Assembly: GCA_003427395.1 (NCBI GenBank)
Contig: BFEA01000010.1
Coordinates: 4,777,666 to 4,814,675 of the forward strand
From: Chara braunii
Lineage: Eukaryota > Streptophyta > Charophyceae > Charales > Characeae
Reading direction: 5' to 3'
Length of the DNA: 37,010 nt
This document shows, one piece after another, positions 30,291-37,010 of this stretch (its first letter is position 1; every line of letters starts with the position of its first letter). A program made the translations under genes and the position numbers. The notes under the pieces are model-generated. The model did not search any database, had not been told where the DNA came from, and saw nothing but the letters and a program-made list of their open reading frames with translations.

Positions 30291-31392
30291 TTCTGCCACG
30301 TCAGCACATGGATATCCAATCAACCAGCGGTGGGGATGCCACGTCAGCAAGTGTGTGTTTTGTCCTTCTCACTTGCCACTTCGTCACGTCAACCAATGGA
30401 GCCAATGCCACATCAGCAGGTGATCACCACATCAAGAAGACTAGTATGATGATCCTTCCCCGCCACGTCAACAATCAGCGTCATCATCCAAAGGCCACGT
30501 CAGCACCTGTTTGGGACCTGGTCGCACGTCAGCAACCTATGCAGCGTGTAATTGCCACATCAGCAGCCAGGTCCCTGGACGTGGCACATAGTATGCCACG
30601 TCAGCATGGGATCGCGACCTCACTATCACAATCCAGGCTGGCACACGGTCACTCCTCGTCGGGATCCCGGCTGCCACGTCAGCAACCTCGTAGGGATGTC
30701 CTCTGGCCAGCGAAGTCTGTACCTCGTCAGCAGTGTCTTCTCGCCAGTGAAGTCTGTGCCACATTAGCATTCCCGGCGTATCTCTTGCCATGTCATCACT
30801 TATTCAACACACGTGTGCTCTACACTTGCCTGCGCGCCACCTGGCGCATGCACACATGTACAATCGTCGTCATCAGGACAACTGCTCCGATACCAAATTG
30901 CAATGAACCCAGATCGTGAAGACAGTCGTCAACAATGCAAGCCCAGATAAATGTCCATCGGCTGATGATTACTAATAGTCAAAATTGTAACCAGACAGAA
31001 TGAGATGAGGTAATCATACACAGACGAAGAGAGAGGAGGGAGATGAGACAAAGGAGAGGAAAGTACAATGCCCACTCCTGCTTCGGGCTCCCTCCTCTAC
31101 TATCACCTCAATAATCAATAGTCTGAACGAGTATCCAAAGTAGCCTCAATGTGCCACATGGCACGTCTAATCAGTCCCACATCAGCACTGGAGAAATGTC
31201 GACATGAAGACAGCCAGGTACATATCCACGAACTCTCCTGATCTCCTCCTGAAGTGACGATGAAACAGAACAGCAATGCCGATCACGTAGTCCCAGCCAT
31301 AGAACACGTGGCAGCAGCCACGTCAGCCAATGATACAAGTGGCAGCAGCCACATCAGCGACAGCGCATGGCAGCTGCCACGTCGGCATGCCA
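30290..31392. repeat. Cluster of TGCCACGTCAGCA motifs
   Basis: At least ten close matches occur, for example near 30294, 30337, 30493, 30526, 30594, 30672, 31315 and 31375, plus ACATCAGC or ACGTCAAC variants near 30409, 30461, 30553, 31171 and 31345. The core CCACGTCA is the complement of TGACGTGG, a known plant bZIP binding site class. The surrounding DNA is not otherwise repeated, so this looks like dispersed motif accumulation rather than a simple tandem repeat. No gene is supported here. Confidence 0.8.
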
Positions 31393-32898
31393 AGAAGACA
31401 GGAGCAAGCCAGCCACCATGCCGGACCAGCAGCGCCTCGCCGAATCACAATGCCAGTGTCGCAGCGTCGAGCCGGTGTTGAAGTCAACGCGTGAAGTCAG
31501 CATCAACGCAAGACAGAATGAATGTCAAAGCCAGGAAGTCAGCGCTTATGTAGCGTTGACGCGGGGTCTGGACCCCGGATGCTGCATCCCTCAGCCGTCC
31601 AGATCCCAATGCAAACGAGGGTCCAGATTGATCCGAAACCGAATTCCCTCCGGCCTGGATAGTGTCTGGGTACCTGCGCACAACAAGTGAGTGTATCCAA
31701 CCAGGGGCCTGGGCGTGGTACCTTTGACTCTACAGTTGACTTTGGCCTTTGAATTTCCGGTATACAGCGTTTGGTCACACAGCCAAACGCAGCAGACTCA
31801 GGCCTGGGCGGCGTCTTGGTCACACAGCCCAGCGCAGACCAACCCAGGTCAGCGTTGCCTGGGGCGAAGTTCTGGGCCCCAGGCTGCCTCTGAACGGGGT
31901 TACTGCAAGGATCCGCAATGTGATAAAAAGGACCGAATGAACAATACAGTGCTAGTGGAATCTCAACAAGCAATGTACATCCTGATACATACAAAATGGC
32001 GCCTTGTGGCGCAGCAAAAGACTTAGATATAAGTCCTGATCTGACCGGGACTGACCTCTTTCACGTAATGCAAGACAGCGCAGTGGAATGCTAGAATACC
32101 AAGGACTAGCCCAATCAATGTCGCAGTACAGACCAAACATACATCATCCTTGTCACAAGGTGTGAAGAGGCCTGGCGCTACACACAGGAAGAATGTGCCA
32201 GGTCCAGTTCATGCACAGACGAAGAGGAGGGAAACAGACGATGAAGAGGAGGGGGGAGATGGGAGAGTCTTCAACACCAAGTCTTCGTTACAAGTCCCAA
32301 ATAATCCCTCGTCAAATTGCCTGAAGTCCATGTCGAGTCTGGGTCCAAATGCCACCGGGCTCTCTCTCTCTCTCTCTCTCATAGTCTGCTGATGCAGTGA
32401 AGTCAGGTGGCGAGAGGGTGAGAGGGAGATGGTGGAAGAAGGAGAACTCTCTCTCTCTTTCTCTCATATGCCAGGTACTAACCTGTGAAGGTGGCGCTGC
32501 GCTGCAGGTACCTCGAAGACGAAGCTGGAGCTATGGCGCTGCAGGTAAGTCTCCCTGGCCTCCGCCCAATCTCTCTCTCTCTCCGGTACTACTCCAGCTC
32601 CTACTAGCGAACCAGCGCTGAAGACTACTGCTAACGCTACTAGCGCCCAGCGCTGAAGACTACTGCTAGCGCTACTATTACTCCTGCAGCGCTCCTCCAG
32701 AGTGCTGCTGCCGGATCCTGAAGACTACCTCCTGCCTCCTGAACTGCACGTGAGTGCCTGGGAAGTACCTAGGAACTACCTGCAGTCTGCAGGGCGGGCC
32801 AGTCCTATATAGTGCTGGCCCGTCCAGGAGGCTGCTCTTGCCAATGCCAAAACGTGTCAGACCCTGGCACTGAAGCTCAACCAAGGGTTGTCTTGAAA
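31393..32898. other. No gene seen; short duplications and CT runs
   Basis: TTGGTCACACAGCC occurs at about 31771 and 31819. GCTGAAGACTACTGCTA occurs at about 32617 and 32652. (CT)n runs lie at about 32360-32380, 32441-32466 and 32568-32582. Open frames on both strands are short and overlap. Confidence 0.5.
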
Positions 32899-33112
32899 AC
32901 AGGCCAAAAATGGCCTGTGTTAAAACCCTGGTCTGGTGCCTGAGTTTCAGGGCAGGTCGATCTTATGAGGGCCTGAAAATGACCCTCAGTTTCAGGCTGA
33001 AAAGACTCAGGGCCGGGAAGGCCCTGTTTTAGGCTGAGACGACACAGGGCCTGTAGGCCCTTGTTTTCAGGCTTTCGGGCTGAAAACAACACGGGCCTGA
33101 AAATGGCCCGTG
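32899..33112. repeat. Six consecutive hairpin-forming inverted repeats
   Basis: Stems pair at 32899-32906/32911-32918 (8 bp, loop AAAA), 32966-32971/32983-32988, 33009-33015/33021-33027 (7 bp), 33049-33053/33056-33060, 33061-33070/33080-33089 (10 bp) and 33090-33097/33105-33112 (8 bp). Four of them share a GGCC...GGCC architecture. The series ends just before a (GT)n tract. Confidence 0.8.
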
Positions 33113-33140
33113 CAGCCTGTTGCAGGTGCAGCATGTAACA

Positions 33141-33164
33141 GTGTGTGTGTGTGTGTGTGTGTGT
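33141..33164. repeat. (GT)n microsatellite
   Basis: About 12 GT units directly before the first copy of a long direct repeat. Confidence 0.95.
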
Positions 33165-34083
33165 TGTTTTGAAAGACCCCAGATTCTCTATCTTATTCCC
33201 TTCACAAATCATCACAAGCCATCCATAAATATAGATAGGCAATATAATAGAAAATGCAAGGTTGGCCACGTTTGTGTGGTTCAGCGCCAAGTGCCCACAC
33301 ACCCATCTGCCGCCAAAGCGGCACACTTCCACATGTACATATGTATAGATATATATTTCAAACCATAAGGGGATGGAGGGCAGTAGGCAACTTACCTAAG
33401 ACAGAAGAGTACTCCAGCAAGAAGGCACCGACCCGACCCCCTCAAAGGTCTGAAAAAACTTGGAGAGCCTTCCGCATCGGCCCACAAAACCAAAAACTCA
33501 TTTACCAAAAACTATCAAACATAACAGCATTGGCATTCCCAACATTCATCTCAAACTAAACTCCCGCATCACTGCCAAAGAGGAGGAAGAAGATAACAGG
33601 CAACTTACCTAAGACAGAAGACTCCTCCAGCAAGAACGCACCGACCTGCCCCTGCTAAGGGTCCAAAAAAACTGGGAAAGCCTTCCACGCCGGCCCACGA
33701 AACATACATTCCCCCCAAAGAGAACTCGTGGCCACCCGTAAACATCCAAACATCCCATGCTATAAAGCAGGGCAAAGAATTAGGCCGTGTATAATCAACA
33801 AAACCAACAAGACATATCCAACCACAAAAAGAGAGAATAGCACGGTAGTACGAGCCGGATCCTAGCAGCTCAAATCTGCCAAGACAGAGCTAGCAAGAGC
33901 GGAGTGTGTGTTGTTTTAAAAGACCCAAGATTCTCTCTCTTATTCCCTTCACAAATCATCACAAGCCATACATAACGAAAAACTATAGATAGGCAATATA
34001 ATAGAAAATGCAAGGTTGGCCACGTTTGTGTGGTTCAGCGCCAAGTGCCGACACAGCCGTCTGCCGCCAAAGCGGCACACTTG
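33157..34083. repeat. Nested direct repeats (two 170-bp and two 105-bp copies)
   Basis: The outer repeat is at about 33157-33331 and 33905-34083. It shares ATAGATAGGCAATATAATAG, GGTTGGCCACGTTTGTGTGG and CTGCCGCCAAAGCGGCACAC. The inner repeat is at about 33385-33490 and 33598-33703, sharing GCAACTTACCTAAGACAGAAG and a CGGCCCAC end. Both inner copies contain CTTAG|GTAAGTTG on the - strand, a near-consensus splice donor. This suggests duplicated exon ends of a - strand transcript, but no coding frame is convincing. Confidence 0.75.
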
Positions 34084-34105
34084 TGTGTGTGTGTGTGTAC
34101 GTGAG

Positions 34106-34110
<5 letters not shown>

Positions 34111-34197
<87 letters not shown>

Positions 34198-34198
34198 N

Positions 34199-34255
<57 letters not shown>
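34111..34255. repeat. (GA)n microsatellite with one N
   Basis: About 145 bp of GA repeat with an unresolved base at 34198. It is preceded by a short GT tract. Confidence 0.98.
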
Positions 34256-34258
<3 letters not shown>

Positions 34259-34349
34259 TGATACTCAAATTTCTGGCCATTAAACTTCGTTTCTGAGAGT
34301 GGTCATCTGCTTTTTTATTATCAGTCCTCTCCTGATGGTTGCCAGTTTG

Positions 34350-34430
34350 ATTCTTCTTCTTCTTCTTCTTCTTCTTCTTCTTCTTCTTCTTCTTCTTCTT
34401 CTTCTTCCTCCTCCTCCTCCTCCTCCTCCT
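34350..34430. repeat. (CTT)n/(CCT)n microsatellite
   Basis: A TTC/CTT repeat to about 34407, followed by CCT repeats and then T-rich DNA. The Leu-rich and Glu-rich frames read through it are artefacts of the repeat. Confidence 0.97.
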
Positions 34431-35167
34431 TTCTTCTTTCTATTTTTTTTTCAGCTTCTTCTTCTGCTACTGCTGCTGCTGCTGTTGTGAAACACCTACA
34501 ACACACCCATTTATCCCCCCTGTCAACCTCCCCCCCCCAAACAACCCACCCACCCAACATGCCTTTCACCAGTTTCTCAGCGGTTTTGGGCTGCTCTTGG
34601 CAACCGCAGCAATATCCCACTTTCAAAAAAAACAATAATAGTTCTGGGACACTTTTCAGGCCGCCCGGTTTTGCCGAGCGGAGGCCCCCCGGTCTGTCTG
34701 GGCCGGGCGGTGGTTCATAAACACAACCATTGAATGCCATCATTCCTAGAATGTGCAACTGAAGTGCCTGCGTACCTTCTCATCACCTCTTCAAGATTTG
34801 GGGATGTGGGATGCATGTAACTAAAGGGGAATCCTAGGTTTCGTCCAGTGGCAGGAATGCTGATGGGCCTGATGATTGCAGAAAGTCACAAATCACATGA
34901 ACAGCACGAAAAACCATCATTCACGCACTGCTAACAGCCTGGACCAGATCTTTGAAAAGAAACAAAAAAAAACAAAAGAAAGAAAGTAGTCTGTACTGCC
35001 TTCTGTACTACGAAATTGTCAAACATGCTTTAGTGCGTGGAGCATACAACTCCCTTAACTCCATTTTGTCGTCTGTAGCGACATAGGATATCACTGATGT
35101 GACCAGAAGTGCCTGCACCCATACCCAGATTAGCAGGATATCAGTTTTTGTTGTCATCCTTGCATGC
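34431..35167. other. No gene seen
   Basis: Low-complexity C-rich tracts (about 34530-34556) and A-rich tracts (about 34960-34985). Nothing with coding or RNA-gene signatures. Confidence 0.5.
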
Positions 35168-35865
35168 CAGCCAGACTACTTACCAGATATGACTGCTGTT
35201 TCTAATGCGACCCTGTGGAGGAACCAGAAACTGGCAGAAAGAGGTGACAAGGTATATGAGGATGTCGTTCACTCGAGCCGTCCAGCCATAATGCGGAGGA
35301 GAGTTGTGTGAGTAAACATTGTATTCCAGTGACTTGCAGGTGGAAAAGGAACTGGACTGACGCTCCCCAGAATGGACACGGAGCCAGAACCATCATGTTC
35401 AAAAAACAAAATTCTCATTGATGGGAGGAGCCAGCCAGACTACTTACCAGATATGACAAGGTAAATAAGGACGCCGTCCACTTGGGCCATCCAGCCACAA
35501 AAAAATGGGGAGGAGTGCTGTGTGAGTAAACATTGCATTCCAGTGACCCGCCGGTGGACCATCAGGTAAAAAAAAAAAAAAGGAGGTTGTTCGAAGTTGA
35601 TGTTTCATTCTCATTGATGCGAGGAGCCAGCTAGACTACTTACCAGATATGACAAGGAAATGAGGATGCCATCCACTCGGGCCTTCCAGTCATAATGGGG
35701 AGGAGCGTTGTATGAGTAAACATTGTATTCCAGTGACTTGCCGGTGGAAAAGGAACTGGACTGACGCTTCCCAGAATGGACATGGAGCCAGAACCATCAG
35801 GTTCCAAAAAAAAAAAAAAAGGAGGTTGTTGGAAGCTGATGTTTAATTCTCATAGATGGGAGGTC
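35168..35865. repeat. Three tandem copies of a 200-260 bp unit with A-tracts and splice-donor motif
   Basis: Copies begin at about 35168, 35429 and 35628 with CCAGCYAGACTACTTACCAG. They share GAGTAAACATTG, ATTCCAGTGAC and CCATCAKGT. Copies 2 and 3 run into A13-A15 tracts (about 35567-35581 and 35806-35820) followed by GGAGGTTGTT. TACTTACCAG reads CTGGTAAGTA on the - strand, a good 5' splice site, in every copy. Confidence 0.85.
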
Positions 35866-36623
<758 letters not shown>

Positions 36624-37010
36624 ATGTGTGCATGTGTGCATGCTTGCTCGCTCTACATGTTTTCGTTCTTCCCTTCGCTCCCCCTTCTACCCTCTCCATG
36701 CACACACCCTCTTCTCAAATGCCACTTCCTTCTCCTCTTTATCTTCCAGTGTCAGGCCATTCAGGATGTGTAGAACAAACAGGCCATGGCTAGCAGCGAC
36801 CAATCCGGAGATGAAGGACTTGTGGGAGGAGCGACAACACGAACCAGCAGTGTGACATCGAGGATCGGGGAGGTCTAGGAGACGGAGGACGAGGACTGTG
36901 ACCAATAGGGATTGGGACCGATAGAGTTTGGTTTGATTAATCGGGGGCCATGCTGCTATAGGATGGGGATTGTGAGGAATTCGGATTGAGATTGGGGTTG
37001 GGACAGATAG
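36624..37010. other. No gene seen
   Basis: Pyrimidine-rich, then G-rich DNA with repeated GGGATTG/GGATTG-like strings near the window end. No supportable gene. Confidence 0.45.

Noticed and set aside
34008-34758. Arg-Glu, Leu-rich and poly-Glu frames around 34 kb
   Set aside because: Direct products of (GA)n and (CTT)n microsatellites.

Overview
This window looks like plant-lineage nuclear DNA, probably from a large, repeat-rich genome. Support comes from a decayed Ty3/Gypsy retrotransposon, a eukaryotic Ulp1/C48 (SUMO-protease-type) domain with GT-AG introns, long (CT)n, (GA)n and (CTT)n microsatellites, and assembly gaps. A charophyte alga such as Chara would fit, but that is inference. 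I see no tRNA, rRNA or CRISPR array and no intact, uninterrupted long gene.

Layout. 1-2.8 kb: (CT)n, then DNA without a supportable gene. 2.8-6.5 kb: four diverged, nonsense-riddled tandem copies of one unrecognised protein unit, all on the + strand. 6.96-12.34 kb: a + strand Ty3/Gypsy body (gag with degenerate zinc knuckle, protease, reverse transcriptase, RNase H) with frameshifts, stops and a lost catalytic Asp. It ends abruptly where the integrase should begin.

12.7-20.7 kb: on the - strand, what reads as one very large broken gene. In its own 5'->3' order it has a basic, disordered N terminus; an unrecognised conserved segment; an acidic/basic spacer; a ParB/sulfiredoxin-like segment; a long alpha-rich segment; a region resembling a beta-class N6/N4 DNA methylase with altered motifs; a second unrecognised conserved segment; a Gly-rich linker with an internal duplication; and a clear C48 cysteine protease. 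The breaks are six single in-frame stops and about three frameshifts.

20.8-28.7 kb: directly upstream of that gene lie about 45 copies of a 15-25 bp dyad (core GTCGTGTTSAACACGAC). Between 24.19 and 25.12 kb they sit at exactly 43 bp centre-to-centre within groups, and the DNA between groups alternates in orientation. The working hypothesis is a mobile or selfish locus pairing a ParB-like/methylase-like/Ulp1 protein with parS-like or iteron-like binding sites. The association is visible in the sequence; the function is inferred.

25.3-37 kb: twin TATA-like promoters, mixed tandem repeats, two convergent terminal exons (about 29.0-29.75 kb), a cluster of CCACGTCAGCA motifs (30.3-31.4 kb), a run of six hairpins (32.9-33.1 kb), repeats carrying good - strand splice donors, and long microsatellites.
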